Of a DNA stretch of 64,000 nucleotides, positions 16,688-25,066 are shown one piece after another; the stretch's first letter is position 1; the number at the start of each line of letters is the position of its first letter. A program made the position numbers and the translations under genes. The stretch covers positions 1 to 64,000 of the forward strand of contig NZ_RFLX01000008.1 of the NCBI RefSeq assembly GCF_003696345.1, read 5' to 3'. The stretch is from Teichococcus wenyumeiae. Lineage in GTDB: Bacteria > Pseudomonadota > Alphaproteobacteria > Acetobacterales > Acetobacteraceae. The notes beneath the pieces were generated by a model that was not told the origin of the DNA, did no database searches, and saw nothing but the letters and a program-made list of their open reading frames with translations.

Positions 16688-16691
16688 CTTT

Positions 16692-16728
16692 GCACCGGCA
16701 TCCGGTTGGGGGTGCCGGATGCCGGTGC
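16692..16728. terminator. Bidirectional terminator, 14-bp perfect stem
   Basis: GCACCGGCATCCGG (16692-16705) and CCGGATGCCGGTGC (16715-16728) are perfectly complementary with a 9-nt loop. It lies between the stop of the dehydrogenase gene and the stop of the convergent lipoprotein gene. There is no long T run, but the stem is very stable. Confidence 0.8.
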
Positions 16729-16742
16729 CAGCCGCCCGCCGG

Positions 16743-17012
16743 TTACCGCACCGGCGTGCGGACCTCGGGGTTGTGCCAGACCGGCTTGCCCAGGTTCACG
16801 TCGCTGGGCGCGGTGGTGGCACCGGTGATGGCGCCGGCGCCACCGCCGATCACCGCGCCCGCGGCGACGCCCACCGGGCCGGCCAGGGCGCCAACGCCCG
16901 CGCCGGTCGCGGCACCGGCGGCGGCGCCGCCCTGCACGCGGTCGCGTTCATTCGTGCCGCAGGCGGCCAGGGTCAGGGCCAGAGCCGCCGCGCCAATGAG
17001 CTGAAGCTTCAT
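16743..17012 (-). CDS. Glycine-zipper lipoprotein
   Basis: The 89-residue product has a lipoprotein signal (MKLQLIGAAALALTLAACG; lipobox LAAC, Cys18) followed by a Gly/Ala zipper (GGAAAGAATGAGVGALAG, VGVAAGAVIGGGAG) typical of small outer-membrane lipoproteins. The start at 17012 has GGGAGAACC upstream; an ATG at 17027 would add five residues. Function is structural at best. The gene was hidden inside a longer open frame. Confidence 0.82.
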   Translation of the reverse strand: MKLQLIGAAALALTLAACGTNERDRVQGGAAAGAATGAGVGALAGPVGVAAGAVIGGGAGAITGATTAPSDVNLGKPVWHNPEVRTPVR

Positions 17013-17177
17013 CTTCGGTTCTCCCATGTCAGGCCAGCGTGGCAGCTGCCGTTCGTCGGAAGCTTGGCCAGGGCCGCCTTCATCTGGCTGCGTAACGTGC
17101 TGCCCCGCCAGCGGTTGCCTGTTCTTGCGACCTTTCCGGCTCACCAGGGCTTGGCGGCAACCTGTCGGCCGCGCCAT

Positions 17178-17894
17178 ATGCCCGCCATGAAGCGCTTCTG
17201 GGACACCGCCACCGCCGCCCCACATGAAAAGGGTGGCTTCACCGTCTTGTTGGATGGCCGGCCGATGCGCCTGCCCGGCGGTGGGCCGCTCCATCTGCCC
17301 AACCTCTCGCTGGCCGAGGCCCTGGCGCGGGAATGGCAGGAAGCCGGCGGCGCCAGGGATGGCGAGATGACCATGGAGATGGTGCCGCTGACCCGCCTGG
17401 CCGCCACCGCCATCGACCGCGTGACGCCGGACCCCGCCCCCAGCGTCGAGGCCATCGCCCAGTATGGCGAGACCGACCTGCTCTGCTATCGCGGCGACGA
17501 CCCGCGCCTGGCCGCCATCCAGGCCGCCGAATGGCAGCCGCTGCTGGACTGGTCGGCGCAGGCGATGGACGCGCCGCTGCTGGTCACCACCGGCATCCTC
17601 CATGTGAAGCAGCCGCCGGAGTCGCTGGCTGCCCTGAAGCGTGCCGTCGCCGCCCTGCCGCCGTTGGAGCTGACGGCCCTGGGGCTGGCGGTGCCGCTGC
17701 TGGGCAGCCTGGTGCTGGGGCTGGCCATGGCCCATGGCCGCCTGGACGCGGCCGAGGCCACCCGCCTCGCCCTTGTCGAGGAAAGCTGGCAGCAGGATTT
17801 CTGGGGCGAGGATGCCGAGGCGGTGGCGCGCCGCCGGGCCATTGCCAGGGACGTGCTGCTTGCGGAAAGCTTGATGCGGCTGGCGCGCGCCTGA
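17178..17894 (+). CDS. ATP12 family F1-ATPase assembly chaperone
   Basis: The 238-residue protein carries the ATP12 pattern: MKRFWDTA near the start, then FTVLLDGRPMRLPGG, ALAREWQ and MPLTR-like MVPLTRLAATAID. The alphaproteobacterial core ETDLLCYR, then the C-terminal LALVEESWQQDFWGEDAEA, follow. ATP12 binds the alpha subunit during F1 assembly in mitochondria and alphaproteobacteria, which supports the taxonomic placement. ATG 17187 is an alternative start. Confidence 0.9.
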   Translation: MPAMKRFWDTATAAPHEKGGFTVLLDGRPMRLPGGGPLHLPNLSLAEALAREWQEAGGARDGEMTMEMVPLTRLAATAIDRVTPDPAPSVEAIAQYGETDLLCYRGDDPRLAAIQAAEWQPLLDWSAQAMDAPLLVTTGILHVKQPPESLAALKRAVAALPPLELTALGLAVPLLGSLVLGLAMAHGRLDAAEATRLALVEESWQQDFWGEDAEAVARRRAIARDVLLAESLMRLARA

Positions 17895-17928
17895 GGGCGC
17901 CAGCCGGGGCGAAGCCCGAGGAGGAGCC

Positions 17929-18204
17929 ATGGACGCCAAGCTGGTGCGCATCCGCGGAAGGGTGCACGGGGTCGGCTACCGCGACTGGATGGTGCAGGAG
18001 GCAACGCGGCTCGGCGTGGAAGGCTGGGTGCGCAACCGCAGCGACGGCAGCGTCGAGGCCCTGGTCTCCGGCGACCCCGCCGCCGTCGGCGCCCTGCTGA
18101 CCGCCTGCCGCGCCGGCCCGTTGCTGGCGCGGGTGGAAGCCATTCTCGAGGACTTCGCCGAGCCGCCGGAACAACCCGGCTTCCGCCGGATGCCGACGCT
18201 TTGA
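17929..18204 (+). CDS. acyP: Acylphosphatase
   Basis: The 91-residue protein has the acylphosphatase signature: VRIRGRVHGVGYRDW with the catalytic Arg in G.VQGVGYR form, and GWVRNRSDGSVEALVSG, which contains the catalytic Asn. It hydrolyses carboxyl-phosphate bonds of acylphosphates such as carbamoyl phosphate. GAGGAG precedes the start at good spacing. Its TGA stop overlaps the TTG start of the following gene. Confidence 0.95.
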   Translation: MDAKLVRIRGRVHGVGYRDWMVQEATRLGVEGWVRNRSDGSVEALVSGDPAAVGALLTACRAGPLLARVEAILEDFAEPPEQPGFRRMPTL

Positions 18205-19139
18205 ACCCAGCCTACCGGGTGCGTGCGCCCATTGTTCTGTTCTCCTTCAACCGGCCGCGATACCTGGAGAAGGTCTGCGCCGGGCTGGCGGCGCAGCGGG
18301 GCGTGGAGATCGACCCGCGGCGCGTCTGGCTGCTGCAGGATGGTGCCGTCTCCCCCATCACCGGCCATCGCTTCGCGCGGGACGAGGATATCGAAGCCAG
18401 CATCGCCGTCTTCCGCCGCCATTTCCCGCAGGGGCGCGTGATGGCCAGCCCGGACAACCTGGGCGTGGCCCGCAACATCCTGCGTGGGGAGCGGCTGGTC
18501 TTCGAGGGGCTGGAACAGGATCTCGGTTATTTCTTCGAGGACGATCTCGAACCCGGCCCCTGGTATGTCTGGGCGCTGGAACGGCTGCGGGAACTGACGG
18601 AACCCTTTCCCCGCGTGGCCTATTTCAGTGCCTATGGCGACCACCGCCGCAACTATCCCGGCCCGCTGGTGAAATACATTCCGCTGGAGCACCACTGGGG
18701 TTTCGCTCTCCGCCGCCATGCCTGGATGCGGATGATGGAGTGGCTGAAGCCCTTCTATGCCCTGCTGGAAGGCCGCGATTACCGCGACCGCGACCATGCC
18801 CGCATCTACCGCCTCTACGAGCCCCTGGTGGTGGGCAGCGAGGCATCCTCCCAGGACGCCGCCAAGAGCCTGGCCTGCATGGAGCTGAACCTGACGCGGG
18901 TGATGACCAACGTCTCCTTCGGCCGCTACATCGGGGAGGAAGGGCATTCCTTCTCCCCCGACAGCTTCCGCGCCATGGGCTTCGACCGCCACACCATCGC
19001 GGCGGGCGAGCATTTCGAATTCGCGCCCATGACGCTCTCCAGCCTGCTCTGGGTGGATGGCTTCCACCGCCGGCATTACGAGCGGCTGAAGCGGGAACGC
19101 TTCCAGCCCGTGCTGGACGCGCACCCGCTGCGGGACTAG
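18201..19139 (+). CDS. GT-A-fold glycosyltransferase-like protein (GNT-I-like)
   Basis: The 312-residue protein begins APIVLFSFNRPRYLEKV, a nucleotide-sugar transferase start. It contains DNLGVARNIL, then FFEDDLEPG, an acidic EDD cluster that fits the metal-binding DxD position of GT-A enzymes. HHWGFALRRHAWMRMMEW resembles the GNT-I family acceptor-side motif. The start is TTG with a TTGA overlap on acyP. Substrate unknown; the cytoplasmic enzyme probably acts on a surface glycan. Confidence 0.65.
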   Translation: MNPAYRVRAPIVLFSFNRPRYLEKVCAGLAAQRGVEIDPRRVWLLQDGAVSPITGHRFARDEDIEASIAVFRRHFPQGRVMASPDNLGVARNILRGERLVFEGLEQDLGYFFEDDLEPGPWYVWALERLRELTEPFPRVAYFSAYGDHRRNYPGPLVKYIPLEHHWGFALRRHAWMRMMEWLKPFYALLEGRDYRDRDHARIYRLYEPLVVGSEASSQDAAKSLACMELNLTRVMTNVSFGRYIGEEGHSFSPDSFRAMGFDRHTIAAGEHFEFAPMTLSSLLWVDGFHRRHYERLKRERFQPVLDAHPLRD

Positions 19140-19143
19140 CGCC

Positions 19144-20163
19144 TCAGCGCATCGGCGGCGCGTATTGCAGCCCGCCCTTGGTCCAGAGGTTGTTGATGCC
19201 GCGCGGCAGGCCCATCGGCGTGATGTGGCGCTCCCACAGCTCGCTGTAGTTGCCCACGGCCTGCACCACCTGCACCGCCCAGTCCGGCCGCAGCCCCAGC
19301 ATCTTGCCCAGATCGCCGGTCTTGCCGGTGAAGCGCTGGATATCGGGGTTGGCGCTGTCGGCGAAGCTGCCGGCATTGGCCTTGGTGATGCCCATCTCCT
19401 CCGCCGTCAGCAGCGCGTAATGCACCCAGCGGACGATGTCGAACCACTTGTCGTCGCCCTTGCGCACCGAGGGGCCGAGCGGCTCCTTCGAGAAGATCTC
19501 CGGCAGCAGCACGAAGTCCTGCGACTTATCCCCCTGCCCCGCCCGGAAGGCCGCGAGGGTCGAGGTATCGGAGGAATAGACATCGCAGCGCCCGGCGATG
19601 AAGGCGGCGCGGATCTCCTCCACATTCTCGAAGGTCACCGGGTTCAGCTTCATGCCATTGGCGCGGAAGTAGTCGGAGACGTTCAGCTCGGTGGTGGAAC
19701 CCTGCTGCAGGCAGACGCTGGCGCCGTCGAGCTGCTTGCCGGAGGAAACACCCAGCGACTTGCGCACCATGAAGCCGTTGCCGTCGTAGAAGTTCACGCC
19801 GGCGAAAAGGAAGCCCAGCGCCGCTTCCCGCGACAGGGTCCAGGTGGTGGTGCGGATGGAAACATCCACCTCGCCCGATTGCAGCGCGGCGAAGCGCTGC
19901 GCCGCCGTGGTCGGCACGAACTGCACCTTGGAGGCATCGCCGAACAGCGCCGCCGCGATGGCGCGGCAGTAATCGGCATCCATCCCCTGGAAGACACCCT
20001 GGCTGTCGGGCGTGGCGAAGCCGATGGTATTGGGCGTGACACCGCAGGCCAGGCTGCCGCGGGCGCGGATGGTGGCCACCGTGTCGGCGGCGGGCTGCGC
20101 CTGGGCCAGCGCCGGCAGCGCCGCCAGGGCCAGGGCGGCGAGGGTCTTGAAAGGTCCGCGCAT
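19144..20163 (-). CDS. Amino-acid ABC transporter substrate-binding protein (AapJ-like), orphan copy 2
   Basis: A 339-residue family 3 periplasmic binding protein with a signal peptide (MRGPFKTLAALALAALPALA, cleavage at AQA). It has GSLACGVTPNTIGFATPDS, GMDADYCRAIAAALFGD and LQSGEVDVSIRTT, and ends GINNLWTKGGLQYAPPMR, identical to the end of the next copy. It should bind amino acids for an Aap/Bzt-type importer, but no permease or ATPase gene lies nearby. A terminator-like hairpin separates it from its paralogue. Confidence 0.9.
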   Translation of the reverse strand: MRGPFKTLAALALAALPALAQAQPAADTVATIRARGSLACGVTPNTIGFATPDSQGVFQGMDADYCRAIAAALFGDASKVQFVPTTAAQRFAALQSGEVDVSIRTTTWTLSREAALGFLFAGVNFYDGNGFMVRKSLGVSSGKQLDGASVCLQQGSTTELNVSDYFRANGMKLNPVTFENVEEIRAAFIAGRCDVYSSDTSTLAAFRAGQGDKSQDFVLLPEIFSKEPLGPSVRKGDDKWFDIVRWVHYALLTAEEMGITKANAGSFADSANPDIQRFTGKTGDLGKMLGLRPDWAVQVVQAVGNYSELWERHITPMGLPRGINNLWTKGGLQYAPPMR

Positions 20164-20189
20164 GCGGTGTGTTTCTCCCGGAACGGAAA

Positions 20190-20215
20190 GCGGCGGCCCC
20201 TGTTCGGGCCGCCGC
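20190..20215 (-). terminator. Hairpin between the two tandem binding-protein genes
   Basis: GCGGCGGCCC (20190-20199) pairs perfectly with GGGCCGCCGC (20206-20215) across a 6-nt loop. On the minus strand it follows the stop of the copy at 20242 and precedes the start of the copy at 19144, then runs into CTTTCC. It may terminate or attenuate transcription into the second copy. Confidence 0.65.
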
Positions 20216-20241
20216 CGGCCAGCATAGGACGATGCGGGGGT

Positions 20242-21324
20242 TCAGCGCATCGGCGGCGCGTATTGCAGCCCGCCCTTGGTCCAGAGATTGTTGATGCCGC
20301 GCTGAATGCCCAGCGGCGTGATGTTGCGCTCCCACACCTCGCCGTAGTTGCCCACCTGCTTCACCACCTGCACCGCCCAGTCCGGCTGCAGCCCCATCAT
20401 CTTGCCCAGGTCGCCGGACTTGCCGACGAAACGCTGCACGTCCGGGTTGTTGCTGTCGGTGAAGCTGTCCACGTTCTTGCTGGCGATGCCCATCTCCTCC
20501 GCCGTCAACTGCGCGAAATGCACCCAGCGGACAATGTCGAAGAACTTGAAGTCGCCCTTGCGCACCACGGCGCCGAGCGGCTCCTTCGAGATGATCTCAG
20601 GCAGCAGCAGGTAGTTTCCGGCATTCGGCCCCTGCGTCGCGCGGAAGGAGGCGAGCGAGGAAGCGTCCGTCGTATAGGCATCGCAGCGGCCGGCCATGAA
20701 GGCCTTCTGCACTTCCTCCACCGTCTCGATCACCACCGGGGTGAACTGGATGTTCTGGGTGCGGAAATAGTCCGCCATGTTCAGCTCGGTGGTGGTGCCG
20801 GGCTGCACGCAGATGCTGGCGCCGCCCAGATCCTTGGCGGATTTCACGCCGGAGGCCGTCTTCACCAGGAAGCCCTGGCCGTCGTACATGTTGATGCTGG
20901 CGAATTCGAGGCCCAGCGAGGCCTCGCGCGAGAGTGTCCAGGTGGTGTTGCGCACCAGCATGTCGATCTCGCCCGACTGCAGCGCGGTGAAGCGGTTCTG
21001 CGGCGTGGTGGCGACGAAGCGCACCTTCCGGGCATCGCCAAACACCGCCGCCGCGACGGCGCGGCAGGTATCGGCGTCGATGCCGCGCATCTCGCCCCGG
21101 CTGTCGGGCGCCGCGAAGCCGGGCACCTGCCCCGCGACACCGCAGACCAGCTCGCCACGGCTGCGGATGGCACCGACCGTGTCGGTGGAGTTCTGAGCCC
21201 GCGCCGGGGCGGCGGCGCCCAGGGCGGCAGCAAGGGTGATGCCGCCCAGCAGCGCGAGGCCGGAGGCGGAGAGGCGGGGTGCAGACAGGACAGGACGAGT
21301 CACTCGGCTCTCCATGCGTTGCAT
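20242..21324 (-). CDS. Amino-acid ABC transporter substrate-binding protein (AapJ-like), orphan copy 3
   Basis: A 360-residue family 3 binding protein close to copy 2: GELVCGVAGQVPGFAAPDS, GIDADTCRAVAAAVFGD, LQSGEIDMLVRNTTWTLSRE and the same C-terminus. The signal peptide is long (about 43 residues, ending ARAQ), so the true start may be one of the later Met codons (MESRV at 21315). Tandem duplication with copy 2 is evident from near-identical ends. It binds amino acids in the periplasm by family knowledge; the ligand is unknown. Confidence 0.88.
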   Translation of the reverse strand: MQRMESRVTRPVLSAPRLSASGLALLGGITLAAALGAAAPARAQNSTDTVGAIRSRGELVCGVAGQVPGFAAPDSRGEMRGIDADTCRAVAAAVFGDARKVRFVATTPQNRFTALQSGEIDMLVRNTTWTLSREASLGLEFASINMYDGQGFLVKTASGVKSAKDLGGASICVQPGTTTELNMADYFRTQNIQFTPVVIETVEEVQKAFMAGRCDAYTTDASSLASFRATQGPNAGNYLLLPEIISKEPLGAVVRKGDFKFFDIVRWVHFAQLTAEEMGIASKNVDSFTDSNNPDVQRFVGKSGDLGKMMGLQPDWAVQVVKQVGNYGEVWERNITPLGIQRGINNLWTKGGLQYAPPMR

Positions 21325-21648
21325 ATCAGACCAGCGTTTTTTGCGGCCTGGATTAGTCTCGATGGCGTGATGTCCACATGCAAGCGCTGATCCGACTCCA
21401 ATGCAGGCAACTGAGCGCTTCGGGCCTATTTCTTAGGCTCTTTCTGCGCCGCACCGCACAAACAGAAGGCTTTCGTTAAACCTCGCAGGGCCGCGCCCTC
21501 ATGGCCGCATGAACTGGCGGCAGCACCAGCCGGCGCTTTACGGTAGGGTGGGCTTTCGCCGACGCCTTGTTCCGGTGCCGGTCACACCCTCCCCGCCTCC
21601 GCGCTTCCGCCGCTCATGCCGCGCCTTGCTGCCTTCCGGATTCCTGTC
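21325..21648. other. Intergenic region between binding protein and MFS exporter
   Basis: This AT-richer 324-bp stretch holds divergent promoters for the minus-strand binding-protein gene and the plus-strand exporter. A small GCCTA-TTTCT-TAGGC hairpin is at 21424-21438, followed by TCTTTC. No small gene with a credible ribosome site was seen. Confidence 0.4.
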
Positions 21649-22860
21649 ATGCCGCCTTCATCCGCCTCGTCCACCTCGCCCCTGCCCGGCGGCCTGCCGA
21701 GCTGGCTGCCGCTGCTGCTGGGCTTCCTCACCGCCGTCGGGCCGCTCTCGACCGACATGTACCTGCCCTCCTTCACCGCCATCGAGGCGGAGTTCCGGGC
21801 CCCGCCGGGCTCGGCCGAGATCACCCTGGCCGCCTGGTTCCTCGGGCTGGCGGTGGGGCAGATGGCGCAGGGCACGCTGGCCGACCGCTACGGCCGGCGC
21901 CGGCCGCTGCTGGCGGGGCTGGCGGTCTTCACCCTGGGCTCGATCGGCTGCGCGCTGGCGCCGGATATCGGCACGCTGGCGGTCTGCCGCTTCATCGCGG
22001 CCTTCGGCGGCTCGGCCAGCACCGTGCTGCCGCGCGCCGTGGTGCGCGACATCGCCGAAGGCTTCACCGCCGCCAAGCTGATGTCGCGCCTGACCCTGGT
22101 GATGGGCGCCGCCCCCATCCTGGCGCCCAGCCTGGGCGGGCTGATGCTGCAGGTGGGCAGCTGGCGCGACATCTTCTGGTTCGGCGTCGGCTATGCCCTG
22201 CTCTCGGCCGCGCTGGTCTGGCGGCTGCTGCCGGAAACCCTGCCGGAGGAACGCCGCCTGCGCCTGGGCTTCTCGGCGCAGCTGATGCGCTACGCGCAGA
22301 TCCTGCGCGAGCGCTCCTTCCAGGCCCATGCGGCGCTGGGCTGCTCCACCATGTTCCTGCTCTTCGCCTATATCGGTGGCTCGCCGGCGGTTTTCGTCGG
22401 CGTCTTCGGGCTGACGCCGGGGCAGTTCGCCATCCTCTTCGGCGTCAATGCCATGGCCTTCATCCTCTCCTCCCAGCTCAACCCGCCGCTGCTGCTGCGC
22501 TTCGGCGCCATCAAGGTGGTGCGCGGCGTGTCCCTGCTGATGCTGGTGGCGACGCTGGTGCTGGTGGCGGTGGTGCTGAGCGGCACGCCCTCGATGCTGG
22601 CGGTGCTGCTGCCGATCACGGTGGCCAATGCCTGCACCGCCATCATCCTGCCCAATGCCACGGTGGGCGCGCTGGCGCGGCATTCGGCCCATGCGGGCTC
22701 GGCCTCGGCCCTGCAGGGCACGCTGCAATTCGGCGTTGCCGGCACCAGCGGGCTGCTGCTGGGCTGGCTTTCCGACGGCACGGCCATGCCCCTGGCCGCC
22801 CTCATGCTGGGCGCCGCCCTGGCCACCGTGATCGCCGAGCGCTTCCGCCCCCACGCCTGA
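21649..22860 (+). CDS. MFS drug exporter, Bcr/CflA family
   Basis: The 403-residue membrane protein has twelve hydrophobic segments. The N-terminal GPLSTDMYLPSFTAIEAEF is the Bcr/CflA signature (motif D1, STDMYLP). The A-loop GTLADRYGRRRPLL and the antiporter-type motif MGAAPILAPSLGGLM confirm a proton-coupled drug/H+ antiporter. Substrate unknown. An upstream in-frame ATG at 21616 would add 11 residues; 21649 is chosen for a shorter leader. The TetR-like palindrome lies 20 bp beyond the stop. Confidence 0.88.
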   Translation: MPPSSASSTSPLPGGLPSWLPLLLGFLTAVGPLSTDMYLPSFTAIEAEFRAPPGSAEITLAAWFLGLAVGQMAQGTLADRYGRRRPLLAGLAVFTLGSIGCALAPDIGTLAVCRFIAAFGGSASTVLPRAVVRDIAEGFTAAKLMSRLTLVMGAAPILAPSLGGLMLQVGSWRDIFWFGVGYALLSAALVWRLLPETLPEERRLRLGFSAQLMRYAQILRERSFQAHAALGCSTMFLLFAYIGGSPAVFVGVFGLTPGQFAILFGVNAMAFILSSQLNPPLLLRFGAIKVVRGVSLLMLVATLVLVAVVLSGTPSMLAVLLPITVANACTAIILPNATVGALARHSAHAGSASALQGTLQFGVAGTSGLLLGWLSDGTAMPLAALMLGAALATVIAERFRPHA

Positions 22861-22880
22861 CCGTCCGGTCGTTCGGTTGT

Positions 22881-22898
22881 TGACGGACCGGTCGGTCA
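22881..22898. promoter_or_regulatory. TetR-type palindromic operator
   Basis: TGACGGACCGGTCGGTCA is an 18-bp palindrome with 16 of 18 symmetric positions and a perfect GACCGGTC core. It resembles operators of many TetR-family repressors. It lies 75 bp upstream of the Bug-protein gene at 22973. Half-site-like sequences (ACCGTCCGGTC, ATCGGTCGGCCGG) flank it on both sides. No TetR gene is in the window. Confidence 0.55.
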
Positions 22899-22972
22899 GT
22901 ACCTAGGATCGGTCGGCCGGACGAACACGGCGCGCAGGCCAGGGCCGGAAGGCCCGGCGGGGGAGAGAAAGA

Positions 22973-23980
22973 ATGCAGGAAGGGTCCTGGCCCGGCACCG
23001 CCGGGCCGCGGGTGAAGCGCCGCGCGCTGCTGCTGGGCACGGCCATGGGCCTGGCGGCGCAGCCGAGGGCCTGGGCGCAGTCCTACCCCGACAAGCCGGT
23101 CACCATCGTCGTCGCCTTCTCGGCGGGCGGCGAGCCCGATATCCTGGCCCGCGCCATGGCGCCCACGATGCAGCGCCTGCTGGGCCAGCCGGTGGTGATC
23201 GAGAACCGCCCTGGTGCCACCACCATCATCGGCACCGAATATGTCTCCCGCAGCAGGCCGGACGGCTACACGCTGCTGCTGACCTCTTCCACCACCCATG
23301 CGGTGGTGCCGCATCTCTTCAAGAAGCTTCCCTTCACCACCGAGCAGTTCCAGCCCATCACGCTGCTGATGCGGGGGCAGCTCGCGCTCTACTGCAACCC
23401 GAAGCTGCCATTCCGTTCGGTGGCCGATGTGGTGGAGGAAGCCAAGCGGCGGAAGCAGGAGCCGCTGACCTATACCATCACCAACCGCGGCGCCGTGGCC
23501 CATCTCTCCGGCGAGCGGATGCAGCAGGCGCTCGGGATCAGGCTGCAGGACGTGCCCTATCGTGGCAGCACCCAGGCGCAGCAGGGGCTGATGCGCGGCG
23601 ACGTGGATATCGGCTTCGACGGCCTGCCCGCCTATGTGGAACTGGTGAAGGCCGGCAATATCCGCGCCCTGGCCGTGACCGGCCCGAAGCGGATCAGTGC
23701 CCTGCCGGATGTGCCGACCTTCGACGAGGCGGGCTTCCCCGGCATCGCGCAGCCTTATTGGTTCGGACTGTTCGCGCCGGCCGGCATTCCGGATGCCGTG
23801 ACGGCGCGCATCCTGGAAGCCTCGCGCATCGCCCTCCAGGAAGCCGCGCTGGGCGACCAGATGCAGGCCGTCGGCGCGCAGCTGGAAACCAATGGCCCGG
23901 AGGCCTTCGCGGCGATGATCGGGCAGGAACGCGAAAGCTGGGGCCAGTTGATCCGCAGCATCGGCCTGACGCTGGATTGA
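22973..23980 (+). CDS. Bug-family (TctC) tripartite tricarboxylate-transporter binding protein
   Basis: A 335-residue periplasmic protein with an arginine-pair signal (VKRRALLLGTAMGLAA, cleavage at AWA-QS). The mature part starts with YPDKPVTIVVAFSAGGEPDI, the Bug signature, and has ENRPGATTIIG, VPYRGSTQAQQGLMRGDVDI and ALPDVPTFDEAGFPG. Bug proteins bind carboxylates or other small organic acids. The permease (tctA/tctB) is absent here, as is usual for the many orphan Bug genes. The SDR gene follows after 17 bp. Confidence 0.9.
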   Translation: MQEGSWPGTAGPRVKRRALLLGTAMGLAAQPRAWAQSYPDKPVTIVVAFSAGGEPDILARAMAPTMQRLLGQPVVIENRPGATTIIGTEYVSRSRPDGYTLLLTSSTTHAVVPHLFKKLPFTTEQFQPITLLMRGQLALYCNPKLPFRSVADVVEEAKRRKQEPLTYTITNRGAVAHLSGERMQQALGIRLQDVPYRGSTQAQQGLMRGDVDIGFDGLPAYVELVKAGNIRALAVTGPKRISALPDVPTFDEAGFPGIAQPYWFGLFAPAGIPDAVTARILEASRIALQEAALGDQMQAVGAQLETNGPEAFAAMIGQERESWGQLIRSIGLTLD

Positions 23981-23997
23981 GCAGGGAGCACCGGACG

Positions 23998-24783
23998 ATG
24001 ACACGATCTCTGGAAGGCCGCCGCGCCATTGTAACAGGCGCGGGCAATGGCATCGGCCGTGCCTCGGCGCTGCTCTTCGCGCGGGAGGGGGCGAAGGTCC
24101 TGTGCCTGGACCGCACCGCCGAGGCCGCGGAGGACGTGGCGCAACTGATCGTGGCGGAGGGCGGCACCGCCCTGGCCATGGCCGCCGATGCGGGGGATGA
24201 GGCGGCGGTACAGGGCTTCACACAGCGCTGCGTGGCCGAATGGGGCGGGGTCGACATCGTCTTTGCCAATGCCGGCATTTCCGGCGGCCGCCCGCCCATT
24301 GTCGAGCAGACGGTGGAATACTGGAACGAGATCCTGCGGGTGAACCTTGTCGGGCCTTTCCTGGCCATCCGGGAAGCGGCGCCGCACATGATCCGCCAGG
24401 GCGGCGGCTCCATCGTGCTGACCGCCTCGGTGGCGGGTCTGCGCGCCGGAGCGGGGCACAGCGCCTATGCCGCTTCCAAGGCCGGCGTCATCAGCCTGGC
24501 GCAGACGGCGGCCAATGACTTCGCCGGCACCGGCATCCGCGTGAATGCCATCTGCCCGGGCCGAACCCAGACCGCCATGACCAAGTTCATCTTCGACAAG
24601 GCGCGGGCGAATGGCACCGAGGACAAGCTCGGTCACCTGACGCCGCTGCGCCGCGTCGGCATGCCGGAGGAAATCGCCGAGATGGCGCTGTTCCTGGCCT
24701 CCGACCGTTCCTCCTTCGTCAATGGCCAGGCTTACGCGGTGGATGGCGGGCTGACCTCCACCCACCCCTTCGCCATGGCATAG
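23998..24783 (+). CDS. Short-chain dehydrogenase/reductase
   Basis: This 261-residue classical SDR has TGAGNGIGRASA (NAD(P) loop), an NAGISGG motif, catalytic Ser in LTASVAGLRAG and Tyr/Lys in YAASKAG. The tail DRSSFVNGQAYAVDGGL is typical. It oxidises or reduces an unknown alcohol/ketone. It follows the Bug protein at 17 bp, so both may serve uptake and first oxidation of one substrate, probably under the TetR-like operator; this is inference. Confidence 0.88.
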   Translation: MTRSLEGRRAIVTGAGNGIGRASALLFAREGAKVLCLDRTAEAAEDVAQLIVAEGGTALAMAADAGDEAAVQGFTQRCVAEWGGVDIVFANAGISGGRPPIVEQTVEYWNEILRVNLVGPFLAIREAAPHMIRQGGGSIVLTASVAGLRAGAGHSAYAASKAGVISLAQTAANDFAGTGIRVNAICPGRTQTAMTKFIFDKARANGTEDKLGHLTPLRRVGMPEEIAEMALFLASDRSSFVNGQAYAVDGGLTSTHPFAMA

Positions 24784-24793
24784 CGAAGCGGCG

Positions 24794-25003
24794 TCAGGTC
24801 TTCTTCAACTCGCTTGGCTTATGGGCAGCCTTGGCGCCGGTCTTGTCGCTCTTCACCAGGTATTCCGGGTTTTCCGGCGATGCCTTGGCGACATGGCCCT
24901 TGATATGGGTCGTGCCGGTCAGCTTCTTCTCGACCTTGCCCTGGGTCTCGCCCTGCGAGGTATTCCAGGCGACATGGTCGCCCGCCTTCAGCTTCGAGGC
25001 CAT
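24794..25003 (-). CDS. DUF2945 (TUDOR-like) small protein
   Basis: The 69-residue basic protein has KAGDHVAWNTSQGETQGKV and the Thr/His/Lys-rich segment GTTHIKGHVAKASPENPEY, followed by VKSDKTGAKAAHKPSELK. These are the DUF2945 (hypervirulence-associated TUDOR domain) motifs. Such small cytoplasmic proteins are common and of unknown function. GGAGC lies upstream with good spacing. It converges on the SDR gene. Confidence 0.88.
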   Translation of the reverse strand: MASKLKAGDHVAWNTSQGETQGKVEKKLTGTTHIKGHVAKASPENPEYLVKSDKTGAKAAHKPSELKKT

Positions 25004-25066
25004 TGCGCCGCTCCTTTGCCTGCCGGCGGATAACGCGGCGGGCGCGGCATGGTGGCAATGACACGG

